From NCBI RefSeq assembly GCF_040049255.1, contig NZ_JBDZDR010000003.1, positions 62,001 through 126,000 on the forward strand: 64,000 nucleotides of DNA, in the 5' to 3' direction. The stretch is from Pseudaminobacter sp040049255. GTDB lineage: Bacteria; Pseudomonadota; Alphaproteobacteria; Rhizobiales; Rhizobiaceae. Of this stretch, positions 46,273-54,737 are shown piece after piece. The notes beneath the pieces are model-generated. The model saw nothing but the letters and a program-made list of their open reading frames with translations, did not search any database and had not been told where the DNA came from. The stretch's first letter is position 1. Every line of letters begins with the position of its first letter. The translations under genes were made by a program, and so were the position numbers.

Positions 46273-47103
46273 CTATTCTTCGCTGAAGGATTTTGTCATC
46301 GCCGCGCGGACCTCCGCCGGCCAGTTATCGAGCGGCGGCCAGGCGCGGGGGGTGGCGCCGCCGCTTTCCTGCGCGAAATAGACCGCCCTTTCCTTGGGGT
46401 CGACGGCGACGAAGCCGTTGCCCTCGCCGCAGGCATGCGGGATGCAGCCGCTGCCGTAGAAGACGCCGGAAGCGGTTGCTTCCAGCCCGCCGGAAACCGA
46501 GAGCGCCAGGACGACATCGGAGAACTTGTCGCCCAGCAGTTTGCGGGCGGCGGCGTAGAAGTCGCCATTGGCGAAGAGATCGTAGGGGTGGGCGACTTTC
46601 GCCGGGTCGAGATCGCCCCAGCGCGTGCCGGGTTGGGGCACATAGCTCATCTGTCCGGCCACGCGCAGCCCGTCCTCGGGCGACCAGTTCTGCACGTCGG
46701 CGGTGGCGCCGGGGCGCAGGTAGGGCACGAAATAGATGTTGTCGTCGGTGACGGCGGCCGGCGGCGCGCCGCAGTCCTCGCCCACTGTCGTGGTCTTGAG
46801 ACCCCCGCCCTCCGGCTTCCAGACGATGACCGTGGCCGGGCCGCAGGCATTGCCGCCGTCGCCAACCGCAAACAGTGCCACCTTCGTACCCTGCCGCTCG
46901 ACCGTGCGGTCGTAGAGCACGACATAGTTGCGCGCGAGCTGCTTGCCGTTGAAGGCAAGGATCCTGTCCAGGTTCGGGGTTTCGGTGATGGTCAGCGTTC
47001 CGCCCGCAAAGGGGATCGAGGTCGGCGGGTCTTCCTGCGCGAAGGCGGGCGCACTTGCGGCAAGGGCAAGCCCGGCGGCGAGGGAGAAAACGGTCCGGTT
47101 CAT
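46273..47103 (-). CDS. Exported protein of unknown function
   Basis: A 276-residue protein with a signal peptide ending PAFA (about residue 22). The mature part has four Cys, likely two disulfides (GGNACGP, GEDCGAPP, GSGCIPHACGEGN), and a C-terminal EE. No family is recognised; the alternation of short beta-like stretches suggests a compact periplasmic domain. It lies 11 bp upstream of the RidA gene on the same strand and may share its transcript. Confidence 0.7.
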   Translation of the reverse strand: MNRTVFSLAAGLALAASAPAFAQEDPPTSIPFAGGTLTITETPNLDRILAFNGKQLARNYVVLYDRTVERQGTKVALFAVGDGGNACGPATVIVWKPEGGGLKTTTVGEDCGAPPAAVTDDNIYFVPYLRPGATADVQNWSPEDGLRVAGQMSYVPQPGTRWGDLDPAKVAHPYDLFANGDFYAAARKLLGDKFSDVVLALSVSGGLEATASGVFYGSGCIPHACGEGNGFVAVDPKERAVYFAQESGGATPRAWPPLDNWPAEVRAAMTKSFSEE

Positions 47104-47260
47104 GGCAACCCCGAATCAGGAGTTTCGACATGGCCGGCAATATCGGCCCGAGGCGACGAATCTGCCCCGACCATGCCACAGGCCCGCGGGAGCTACCAGT
47201 TTTCATCTCGACCGGTATTTTTGTCCTGTGCCCATTGCCGGCCGGGTGCCTGCCTGAATG

Positions 47261-47287
47261 AAAAAAGGCCGCACGAGGCGGCCCTTT
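47261..47287 (-). terminator. Terminator of leuD
   Basis: The stem GGCCGC / GCGGCC (47267-47272 and 47278-47283) is followed on the minus strand by a T6 run, 44 bp after the leuD stop. Confidence 0.8.
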
Positions 47288-47330
47288 GCATATGTTTCAA
47301 TCCGAAGCGGCGCGCCACGGATGCCGCAGC

Positions 47331-47936
47331 TTACGCCCAGGGGCGGGTTTCGGCGTATTTCTTCTCAAAGCTGTCGATCGACGGGGCCCTTTCCATGGTC
47401 AGGCCGATGTCGTCGAGGCCGTTGAGCAGGCAATGGCGCTTGAAGTCGTCGAGGTCGAACTTGACCACGCCGCCATCGGGCCCGTGGATTTCCTTGGCTT
47501 CGAGATCGATGGAGATGGTGGCGTTGGCGCCGCGCGAGGCGTCGTCCATCAGCTTGTCGAGGTCTTCCTGGCTGACCGTGATCGGCAAGATGCCGTTCTT
47601 GAAGCAGTTGTTGTAGAAGATGTCGGCGAACGAGGTCGAGATCACGCAGCGGATGCCGAAGTCGAGCAGCGCCCACGGCGCATGCTCGCGGCTGGAGCCG
47701 CAGCCGAAATTGTCACCGGCGACGAGGATCTGCGCCTTGCGGTAGGCCGGCTTGTTGAGCACGAAATCGGGATTTTCCGAACCGTCCTCATTGTAGCGCA
47801 TCTCGGCGAAAAGCCCGGTTCCGAGCCCGGTGCGCTTGATCGTCTTGAGATAGTCCTTGGGGATGATCATGTCGGTGTCGACATTGACGATCGGCAAGGG
47901 AGCGGCGACGCCGGTGAGCTTGGTGAACTTTTCCAT
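47331..47936 (-). CDS. leuD: 3-isopropylmalate dehydratase small subunit
   Basis: A 201-residue swivel-domain protein: VNVDTDMIIPKDYLKTI and NFGCGSSREHAPWAL are diagnostic of LeuD. It pairs with LeuC (not in the window) to isomerise isopropylmalate. The ATG at 47936 starts the conserved part. It is alone here with its own terminator. Confidence 0.96.
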   Translation of the reverse strand: MEKFTKLTGVAAPLPIVNVDTDMIIPKDYLKTIKRTGLGTGLFAEMRYNEDGSENPDFVLNKPAYRKAQILVAGDNFGCGSSREHAPWALLDFGIRCVISTSFADIFYNNCFKNGILPITVSQEDLDKLMDDASRGANATISIDLEAKEIHGPDGGVVKFDLDDFKRHCLLNGLDDIGLTMERAPSIDSFEKKYAETRPWA

Positions 47937-48044
47937 CGTATCTGACCCGTTCTGTTTCCGGGGAATGTTTCGCCCCTGCTTTACACAAAGCATGCGGTGA
48001 ATCAAAGAGGCACCGCATGCGACATGTCCGGCAACAGCCCACCC

Positions 48045-49214
48045 TCAGATGACGTTGAGTTCGCGGAACGGCCGGCCCTCGGCGATGCGGGCGTAGGAGA
48101 ACGCCGAGCAGTCGATGCTGCGATAGCCGCCATGGACCAGAAACTCGGCCAGCGCCTTGCCCACCGCCGGCGCCTGCTGCAGACCGTGGCCGGAAAAACC
48201 GTTGGCGAAGACGAAGTTTTCGACCTCCGGATGCGGCCCGATCACCGCGTTTTGGTCGAGCGTGTTGTAGTCGTAGTGCCCGGCCCAGGCGCGGGTGGCC
48301 TTGATCGCCTCGAAGGCGGGCACGCGCGTGGCCAGCACCGGCCAGATATTTTCCTCGAACAGCGACCAGTCGGGATCGAAATCGTTTGCGGCGGCCGGGC
48401 CTTCGCCTTCCTCGTTCTCCGCCCCGCCGGTGATGTAGACGCTGCCTTCCGGGCGCACATAGATGCCGCTGGGGTCGACCATCAGCGGCATGTCGGCGAA
48501 CTTGTCATGCGCCTCGAAGACGAAGACGCTGCGCTTGCGCGGCTCGACCGGCAGCTTGAGCCCCGCCATAGCCGCCACCTTGCCGGCCGACGGGCCGGCG
48601 GCGTTGAAGACGGTGCCGGCTTCCAGCCGCTCGCCGTTTTCGAGCGTGACCGCGGTGACGCGGTTGCCTTCGCGCTCGATCCCCGCGACGGCTTGGGTGA
48701 TGAAATCGACTCGTCTCTCGCGCAGGGCCTTGCGGAACAGCATTAGCATGGCGTGCGCGTCGAACCAGCCCTCTCCCGAGCGCCCATAGGCGCCGGCGGT
48801 GATGCCCTCGGTGGAGATCCAGGAAAACCGCTTCTGAAGCGCGGCCGCGTCCTCCAGCACGATGTCGGCGCCCTCGGCCATCTGCGCGGCGTGGTTCTGC
48901 TCGAGGATCGACTGGCCGTTCTCACCGGCAAGGATGAGATAGCCGCCTTCGCGGAAACCGATATCGGCACCGGCGCCGAACTCTTGCTCCAGGCGGCGGA
49001 ACAGGCCCAGCGTGAACTGCGACAGGCGGATGTTTTCGGGGATCGAGAACTGCTGGCGGATCGAGGCGCAGGACAGCGTGGTGGACGAGTAGGTGAATTG
49101 CGGGTCGCGCTCGATCAGCGCGATGGAGCCGGTAAAGCCCTCCTCGCGCAGATAGTAGGCGATGGAGCTGCCGACGATCGCCCCGCCGATGATGATGACG
49201 TCGTAACGCGCCAT
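48045..49214 (-). CDS. FAD-dependent oxidoreductase (DAO family)
   Basis: A 389-residue protein with a FAD dinucleotide fold IIIGGAIVGSSIAYYLREE at residues 6-24 and the late NGFSGHGLQQAPAVGKALAE motif of the DAO/sarcosine oxidase group. Related enzymes oxidise secondary amines or amino acids; FOXRED1-like proteins are close in layout. Substrate unknown. Two ATGs lie at 49220 and 49214; GGGGAA fits the second better. Confidence 0.87.
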   Translation of the reverse strand: MARYDVIIIGGAIVGSSIAYYLREEGFTGSIALIERDPQFTYSSTTLSCASIRQQFSIPENIRLSQFTLGLFRRLEQEFGAGADIGFREGGYLILAGENGQSILEQNHAAQMAEGADIVLEDAAALQKRFSWISTEGITAGAYGRSGEGWFDAHAMLMLFRKALRERRVDFITQAVAGIEREGNRVTAVTLENGERLEAGTVFNAAGPSAGKVAAMAGLKLPVEPRKRSVFVFEAHDKFADMPLMVDPSGIYVRPEGSVYITGGAENEEGEGPAAANDFDPDWSLFEENIWPVLATRVPAFEAIKATRAWAGHYDYNTLDQNAVIGPHPEVENFVFANGFSGHGLQQAPAVGKALAEFLVHGGYRSIDCSAFSYARIAEGRPFRELNVI

Positions 49215-49311
49215 ATGCATGTTCCCCAATGCTTGCGTTGTCTGGTCGTGCCTTATCAGGGTTTTGCGCGCCCGTCTTGCAAGAGCCAGCATTGCCGGGC
49301 AAGAAAGGCCA

Positions 49312-50190
49312 ATGATGCAAGCCCCCCGTCTGCGCCGCTCGGTGCTCTATGTCCCCGCCTCCAACGACAAGGCACTGGCCAAGCTTGCCTCGCTTTCCTG
49401 CGATGCGGTGGTGATCGACCTGGAGGACGCGGTAGCCCCTGGCGAAAAGGCTGCAGCCCGCGAAAAACTGGCAAAAATCCTCGGCAACCGCCCAGCGGGG
49501 GTTCGCGAGATTGTGGTGCGCGTCAACGCGCTATCGAGCGAATGGGGTGCCGACGACCTTGCAGCCGCAATCGCCTGCCGGCCCGACGGCATATTGCTGC
49601 CCAAGGTGGAGACGCCGCGCGACGTGCTGGAGGCCGGCGACCTGCTGGACGAGGCCGGCGCGCCCGAGAGCCTGCGCCTGTGGGCGATGGTCGAGACGCC
49701 GCGCGGGCTCATGAACCTCGGCGCGATCGCCGAGCTCGGCCGCGACGCCAACCCTCGCCTGTCGTGCCTGGTGGCCGGGACCAACGACCTGGCGGCCATG
49801 ACCGGCGTGCTGGCCACACCCGACCGGCGCTACCTGATGCCCTGGCTGATGCAGATGGTGCTGGCCGCGCGCGCCGGCGGGCTCGACATGCTCGACGGCG
49901 TCAGCAACGATTTCCGCGACCTCGACGCCTTTGCGGCGGAATGCGGGCACGGCGCCGCCATGGGCTTCGACGGCAAGACGCTGATCCACCCCGCCCAGAT
50001 CGCGCCGGCGGAAGCCGCGTTCTCGCCTTCGCCAGCTGCGCTGGCCGAGGCCGAGCGGATCGTGGCCGCCTTCGCGCTGCCGGAAAACGCCGGCAAGGGC
50101 GCGATCGGCCTCGACGGCCGCATGGTCGAGCTGCTGCATTGCGTGCAGGCCGAAAGGCTTCTGGCCAAGGCGGCGATGATTGCCAAGTGA
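49312..50190 (+). CDS. HpcH/HpaI aldolase/citrate lyase family (CitE-like) protein
   Basis: A 292-residue CitE-like TIM barrel: RRSVLYVPASNDKALAK, DLEDAVAPGEK, LPKVETPRDV and the metal-binding FDGKTLIHPAQI. Relatives include malyl-CoA and (S)-citramalyl-CoA lyases and their thioesterase variants. Without the neighbouring CitD/CitF, a CoA-ester lyase role is more likely than citrate lyase. Divergent from the DAO gene (about 98 bp between starts). Confidence 0.87.
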   Translation: MMQAPRLRRSVLYVPASNDKALAKLASLSCDAVVIDLEDAVAPGEKAAAREKLAKILGNRPAGVREIVVRVNALSSEWGADDLAAAIACRPDGILLPKVETPRDVLEAGDLLDEAGAPESLRLWAMVETPRGLMNLGAIAELGRDANPRLSCLVAGTNDLAAMTGVLATPDRRYLMPWLMQMVLAARAGGLDMLDGVSNDFRDLDAFAAECGHGAAMGFDGKTLIHPAQIAPAEAAFSPSPAALAEAERIVAAFALPENAGKGAIGLDGRMVELLHCVQAERLLAKAAMIAK

Positions 50191-50333
50191 GCCGAAAAGG
50201 CGTGGAATGGAACTTCGTTCGGGAAACGGCTTTTCAGAGAACGACGCCAAACAGGACATCATGGCTTCGGGCCAAACTGCATGGCCACGGCCGAAACGAT
50301 GCTCAAGGCAACAGCCATGACGGGGAATGACAG

Positions 50334-50540
50334 ATGAAACTCTACCGCTTTCTCACCGGCCCGGACGACGCGAGCTTCTGCCACAAGGTGACGGCCGCCC
50401 TGAACAAGGGCTGGCACCTGTTCGGCTCGACCACCTATGCCTATGACGCCGAAACCAAGACCATGAAATGCGGCCAGGCGGTGGTGAAGGATGTCGAGGG
50501 CCAGGAATACGACCCCAACATGAAGCTTGGGGAACAATAG
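50334..50540 (+). CDS. DUF1737 protein
   Basis: A 68-residue protein starting KLYRFLTGPDDASFCHKVT, the DUF1737 signature, followed by the WHLFGSTTYAYD turn. Function unknown. It lies only 5 nt ahead of the next gene, so the two are probably co-transcribed. Confidence 0.85.
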   Translation: MKLYRFLTGPDDASFCHKVTAALNKGWHLFGSTTYAYDAETKTMKCGQAVVKDVEGQEYDPNMKLGEQ

Positions 50541-50545
50541 CAAGT

Positions 50546-51517
50546 ATGAGGGTGTGGACTGTAAGCGAAGAGAAGGCCGGGACGCTGACCCAGTGCCTCG
50601 GTGTCGCGCAAAACCTGGACCCGAACCCGACTGCCAGGATTTTCAGGAAACAAACCCGAGCGGAGCGGATATTTTCTGCATTTCGGCAAAGCGTTGCAGA
50701 GAAAGCTCCGGACATCCTCATCTCATGCGGAAGCATCTCCGAGCGTTATGTTGCGGAGATCAAGAAGGCCTATGGTGGCCGGCCGTTTGCCGTGCACCTT
50801 CAACCGCCCCGGCGCGACCTGGACTTGTTCGACATGGTGTTCGTCTCCCGTCATGACTGGACGAAGGCGATGGAGCACAAGCCGAAATATTTCAGGATGT
50901 CCGGTGTCCCTCATCGGATCAGCCCAGCTCTCCTTGCGACGCGAAGGGAGAGTGCGCGAGCGCGCTTTGCTCCTGGCGGGGAGCCTGTCGTTACCCTGCT
51001 CATCGGCGGATCGACTTGGGCCTACGCTTTCGACCGGCAGACCATAGATGGGATTATCGCCACAGCAACTAATCTGGTTGAACGAGGTTACGTCGTTCTC
51101 GCATCGACTTCTCGCCGCTCGGAGCCGGAAATTCTTGCTCGGCTGACGGAAATAAATGATCCGCGTATGATCGTTTGGGACCGTACCGGCGACAATCCGT
51201 ACATCAACTATCTCGCAGCCGCCGACGCTTTCGTCATTACGGCAGACACTGTAACGATGGTCTGCGAGGCCTCGATGTCAGGAAAGCCGATACATATCTT
51301 TTCGCCGGCTCGACAGGGAGGGCCGCAGTTTGAACAGGAAAAGTTTGAAAAATTCGAACGGTTCCACGCTGACATGCATGAAAACCTTGGAGTTACGAGG
51401 CCGTTCCAAGGTGTGATGGAAGAGTATTCGTATACGGTCGAGGATGAGACCTTGCGCGTCTCGGCACTCATCAAGACGGCTTACGAAAAGAGGCAGTCCA
51501 GTCCTATCGGCAACTGA
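50546..51517 (+). CDS. ELM1/GtrOC1-like protein (mitochondrial-fission ELM1 family)
   Basis: A 323-residue protein with the ELM1 layout: RVWTVSEEKAGTLTQCLGVA, ISCGSISERYV, FVSRHDW, LLIGGSTWAYAF and TADTVTMVCEASMSGKPIHIF. The fold resembles GT-B glycosyltransferases; bacterial members are often near envelope or lipopolysaccharide genes. Function unproven. Its base composition is visibly less GC-rich than its neighbours, hinting at a different origin. Confidence 0.82.
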   Translation: MRVWTVSEEKAGTLTQCLGVAQNLDPNPTARIFRKQTRAERIFSAFRQSVAEKAPDILISCGSISERYVAEIKKAYGGRPFAVHLQPPRRDLDLFDMVFVSRHDWTKAMEHKPKYFRMSGVPHRISPALLATRRESARARFAPGGEPVVTLLIGGSTWAYAFDRQTIDGIIATATNLVERGYVVLASTSRRSEPEILARLTEINDPRMIVWDRTGDNPYINYLAAADAFVITADTVTMVCEASMSGKPIHIFSPARQGGPQFEQEKFEKFERFHADMHENLGVTRPFQGVMEEYSYTVEDETLRVSALIKTAYEKRQSSPIGN

Positions 51518-51521
51518 GCCG

Positions 51522-51941
51522 CTATGTTGCTTCCTCGATGCGCTCCATGTCGTCGTCGCTGAGGCCGAAATGGTGGCCGATCTCGTGGATCAGCACATGG
51601 GTGACGATGTCGCCCAGCGTCTCCTCATTCTCGGCCCAGTAGTCCAGAATGGCGCGGCGATAGAGCGTGACGCGGTTGGGCCCCTCGCCGGTCTGCGGGT
51701 TCCAGCGCTCGGCGATGCCGCGGCCCTCGAACAGGCCGAGCAGGTCGAAAGGTGTCTCCAGGGCCAGATCGTCCATGATCTCGTCGGTGGGAAATTCGGC
51801 GACCTGGATGACGACCTCGCCGGTCAGCGTGCGGAACTCCTCCGGCAGATGCGCATAGGCTTCCAGCGCCAGAAATTCCAGTTCCTCCAATGACGGAGAA
51901 AGCTGGTCGTGCCATGCGCGGTTCTTATAGATACGGGCCAT
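51522..51941 (-). CDS. Minimal zincin-like metallopeptidase
   Basis: A 139-residue protein with the zinc motif HEIGHHFGLSDDD near the C-terminus (HEXXHxxGxxD) and the conserved NRVTLYRRAILDYW. This matches the possible-metallopeptidase family found across actinobacteria and alphaproteobacteria; substrate unknown. AAGGA lies ahead of the ATG at 51941. Convergent with the ELM1-like gene (4 bp between stops). Confidence 0.88.
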   Translation of the reverse strand: MARIYKNRAWHDQLSPSLEELEFLALEAYAHLPEEFRTLTGEVVIQVAEFPTDEIMDDLALETPFDLLGLFEGRGIAERWNPQTGEGPNRVTLYRRAILDYWAENEETLGDIVTHVLIHEIGHHFGLSDDDMERIEEAT

Positions 51942-52114
51942 TCTGTTTCCTTTTGACCGCATATAGCCTTTTGGCTGGTGCCTTTCGAGTTTTTTACGCG
52001 AGGCTGGGGAAATAGGCCTGAAGGCTGCGCGAGAAAGCTTCAATCAACATTTCGAGAGAGGAATAAATTCCTTTTCAAGCGCTTGACTCTGCCGGGGCGC
52101 TCTGGAATCAATAA

Positions 52115-52129
52115 GAACATAACAGGAAC
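52115..52129 (+). promoter_or_regulatory. LexA box (SOS operator) of the imuA-imuB-dnaE2 cassette
   Basis: GAAC-ATAACAG-GAAC is an exact match to the alphaproteobacterial LexA consensus GAAC-N7-GAAC. It lies 22 bp upstream of the imuA ATG. A CTTGAC element (52082-52087) upstream provides a -35. Binding would block the start region. SOS control of this cassette is well known. Confidence 0.85.
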
Positions 52130-52151
52130 AAATATCGGAAAGCACACCGTC

Positions 52152-53150
52152 ATGGCGACGTCCGCCGTGGCGCAGGCAACTGTTTTTGCCTTGCGCCAGA
52201 AAATAGCACGCATCGAGGGCACCCTGCCGGAGCGGCTGGTGCCTTCCGCCGAGGCGCGGGCCGGCGAAGGCACGGTGCTGATGCGGCGCCATGGCATCGC
52301 GGCGGAACCGTGCTTGGCAACCGGCGCGCAGGCTTTCGATGCGGCCCTCGGCGGCGGCTTGCCGCTGGCCGCGCTGACCGAAATCCATGGCACCGAAACG
52401 CGCGATGCCGGGGCTGCTACCGGGCTTGCCCTGGCGCTGACCGGGCTTTTGCTGGCGCAGGCGCGGCAAAGGACACCCATGCTCTGGATCGGCACGGCAG
52501 AAATTTTCCGCGAGGCCGGTATGCCCTATGCGCCGGGCCTGTGTGCTCGCTTCGGCATCGGAGCGGACGAGGTTCTGATCGCAGAGGCGCCGAGACTCGC
52601 CGACGCCTTGTGGATCGCCGAGGAGGCCGCCGGCCTGAAGGCCTTCTCGGCCGTGCTGCTGGAGATCCGCGGCAACCCGCAAAAGCTCGACCTCACCGCC
52701 ACGCGCCGGCTGCACCGGCGCGCACTGGGCGCGGGTCGACCGGTCTTCCTGCTGCGGCAGGCAGCCAGACCCGAGCCGACCGCAGCCCCGCTGCGACTCG
52801 TCGTCTCGCCGGCAACCGCAGCACCCCGCCACACCATCGCCGGGCCGCTGGCCGGCTCCATCGGTCCGCCGGGCTTTGTCGTCAGGATCGACAAAAGCCG
52901 CCTTGCCCTGCCCGGACAGTTCACCCTGGAGTGGAACGCCGATGAACGCTCATTTTCCGAAAGACAGCAGCCGGCCTTCGGGCCAGCGGATTCTGGCGCT
53001 GTGGTTTCCGCATCTTTGCACGGAGCGCATCCTGCGCCAGCGGCTGGGGCGGTCGTGGCGTTCGCAGCCGCAGGCGGCCCGCCCGCCGCTGGTCGTCAGC
53101 CATCGCGAAAAGAACACGCAGCGCATCGCAGCCCTCGACGAGCAGGCTGA
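52152..53150 (+). CDS. imuA: ImuA, RecA-like mutagenesis protein
   Basis: A 332-residue RecA-like protein. FALRQKIARIEGTLPERL and GAQAFDAALGGGLPLAALTEIH open the family domain, and PMLWIGTAEIFREAGMPYAPG is conserved. ImuA works with ImuB and DnaE2 in damage-induced mutagenesis. Its family domain ends near residue 265; the last ~65 residues (RQQPAFGPADSG to PRRAG) are the second-frame reading of imuB. The stop of the ancestral gene therefore seems lost, giving a 209-bp overlap. Confidence 0.85.
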   Translation: MATSAVAQATVFALRQKIARIEGTLPERLVPSAEARAGEGTVLMRRHGIAAEPCLATGAQAFDAALGGGLPLAALTEIHGTETRDAGAATGLALALTGLLLAQARQRTPMLWIGTAEIFREAGMPYAPGLCARFGIGADEVLIAEAPRLADALWIAEEAAGLKAFSAVLLEIRGNPQKLDLTATRRLHRRALGAGRPVFLLRQAARPEPTAAPLRLVVSPATAAPRHTIAGPLAGSIGPPGFVVRIDKSRLALPGQFTLEWNADERSFSERQQPAFGPADSGAVVSASLHGAHPAPAAGAVVAFAAAGGPPAAGRQPSRKEHAAHRSPRRAG

Positions 53151-54540
53151 GCGGCTGGGGCTGAAGCCCGGCATGGGCATCGCCGACGCCCGCGCCATGC
53201 ACCCCGGCATCGAGATCGTCGAGGCGGATCCGGCCGCCGACCGCCGGCTGCTGGAAAGCCTGGCCGACTGGTGCGACCGCTACACGCCACTGGTGGCGCT
53301 GGACGGGGCAGACGGCCTGTTCCTCGACATCACCGGCTGCGCCCATCTGTTCGGCGGCGAAAAGGCGCTGCTCGACGACCTGCTGGCACGCTTCTTCCAC
53401 CAGGGGTTCGACGTGCGCGCAGGACTGGCCTCGACGCCGGGGGCGGCCTGGGCGACGGCGCGCTTCCGCAGCCCCGAGATCGTCGAGCCTGGGGGCGAGG
53501 AGAGAGCTCTGGGGCCCCTGCCGCTGGCAGCACTTCGGCTGGAGCCGGCGACCGTCTCCGGCCTCGAAAGCGTGGGGCTGCGCAATGCGGGCTCGGTTCT
53601 GCGCAGCCCCCGCGCGCCGCTGGCGCGCCGCTTCGGCGCCGGCCTGATGGCCCGCATCGACCAAGCGCTGGGGCGCATCGAGGAGGCTATTTCGCCGCGC
53701 CTGCCCGTCGCGCCGCTTTCGGTGGAGCGGCACCTGGCCGAGCCGATCGGGCTGATGGAAGACATCGAGCGGCTGGTGCTTCTGCTGGCCACGAGCCTGA
53801 AGGCGGATCTGGAGCGGCGCGGCGAGGGCGCGCGCGCCCTGCAGCTCTTGCTGTTCCGGGTCGACGGCATGGTCAGCCGCATCGGTGTCGGCACCTCGCG
53901 GCCGCTGCGCGCGCCGGATCTCATCGCAAGGCTGTTCCACGAACGGCTGACGGCGCTGGAGGATGCGCTGGACGCCGGCTACGGCTTCGACCTCGTCCGG
54001 CTCTCGGTGCTGGCGGCAGCCTCCTTTGACATGGTCCAGACCGATCTTGCCGGCGAGGTGTGCGGCAATGACGAAGACCTCGCCCTCTTCGCCGACCGCG
54101 TCGGCGCCCGGCTTGGCGCAGATGTGGTGCAGAAGCCGGTTCTCGTGGCCAGCCATTTGCCGGAACGCGCGGTCGCCGCCATGCCCTTTGCCGCCGCCGA
54201 TGCGGCGATGCCGGCAAGGGCCAAGCACTCGCCCCTCGCGGCCTCGGAGCGGCCGATCCGCCTGCTTGCCCATCCCGAGCCGGTGGAGGTGGTGGCCGCC
54301 GAGATGCCGGAAGGCCCGCCCGCGCGCTTCCGCTGGCGCCGCGTGCTCTACGACGTGGTGCGCGCCGAAGGCCCGGAGCGCATCGCGCCGGAATGGTGGC
54401 GCGAAGAGGCGGATGCGCCGACCCGCGACTATTTCCGCGTCGAGGACGGCGCCGGCCGCCGCTACTGGCTGTTCCGCCGGGGGTTTTACGGCACCGGCGA
54501 CACCGGCCCGCGTTGGTTCATGCAGGGACTGTTCGCATGA
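52942..54540 (+). CDS. imuB: ImuB, Y-family polymerase-like mutagenesis protein
   Basis: A 532-residue Y-family-related protein: ILALWFPHLCTERILRQR, then DGADGLFLDITGCAHLFGG, and the C-terminal GDTGPRWFMQGLFA. It lacks the catalytic acidic residues of active polymerases, as known for ImuB, and acts as a hub binding the beta clamp and DnaE2. The start at 52942 is inside imuA. Its stop overlaps the next ATG as ATGA. Confidence 0.9.
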   Translation: MNAHFPKDSSRPSGQRILALWFPHLCTERILRQRLGRSWRSQPQAARPPLVVSHREKNTQRIAALDEQAERLGLKPGMGIADARAMHPGIEIVEADPAADRRLLESLADWCDRYTPLVALDGADGLFLDITGCAHLFGGEKALLDDLLARFFHQGFDVRAGLASTPGAAWATARFRSPEIVEPGGEERALGPLPLAALRLEPATVSGLESVGLRNAGSVLRSPRAPLARRFGAGLMARIDQALGRIEEAISPRLPVAPLSVERHLAEPIGLMEDIERLVLLLATSLKADLERRGEGARALQLLLFRVDGMVSRIGVGTSRPLRAPDLIARLFHERLTALEDALDAGYGFDLVRLSVLAAASFDMVQTDLAGEVCGNDEDLALFADRVGARLGADVVQKPVLVASHLPERAVAAMPFAAADAAMPARAKHSPLAASERPIRLLAHPEPVEVVAAEMPEGPPARFRWRRVLYDVVRAEGPERIAPEWWREEADAPTRDYFRVEDGAGRRYWLFRRGFYGTGDTGPRWFMQGLFA

Positions 54541-54737
54541 AAAAGGAGAACATCCCCCGCGCGCCCGTTGCTTCGCCGGCCTATGTGGAGTTCGGCGTGC
54601 AGTCTAATTTCTCCTTCCTGCGCGGCGCCTCGCGGCCGGAGGAACTGGTGGTGGCCGCCTGCCTGCTCGGCCATGCCGGCACGGGCCTTGCCGACCGCAA
54701 CACGGTGGCCGGCGTGGTGCGCGCCTGGAGCCGGTGA
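54537..54737 (+). pseudogene. dnaE2: dnaE2 5' fragment, cut off by a frameshift
   Basis: Codes 66 residues: MKKENIPRAPVASPAYVEF and NFSFLRGASRPEELV, the start of the PHP domain of error-prone polymerase DnaE2, ending VVRAWSR then TGA. Homologues continue after VVRAWS with a few residues and YHPGCRLVF, which is found in the +2 frame immediately after. A net loss of one base (or 1 + 3n bases) at about 54728-54737 explains the break. Sequencing error is possible. Confidence 0.82.
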
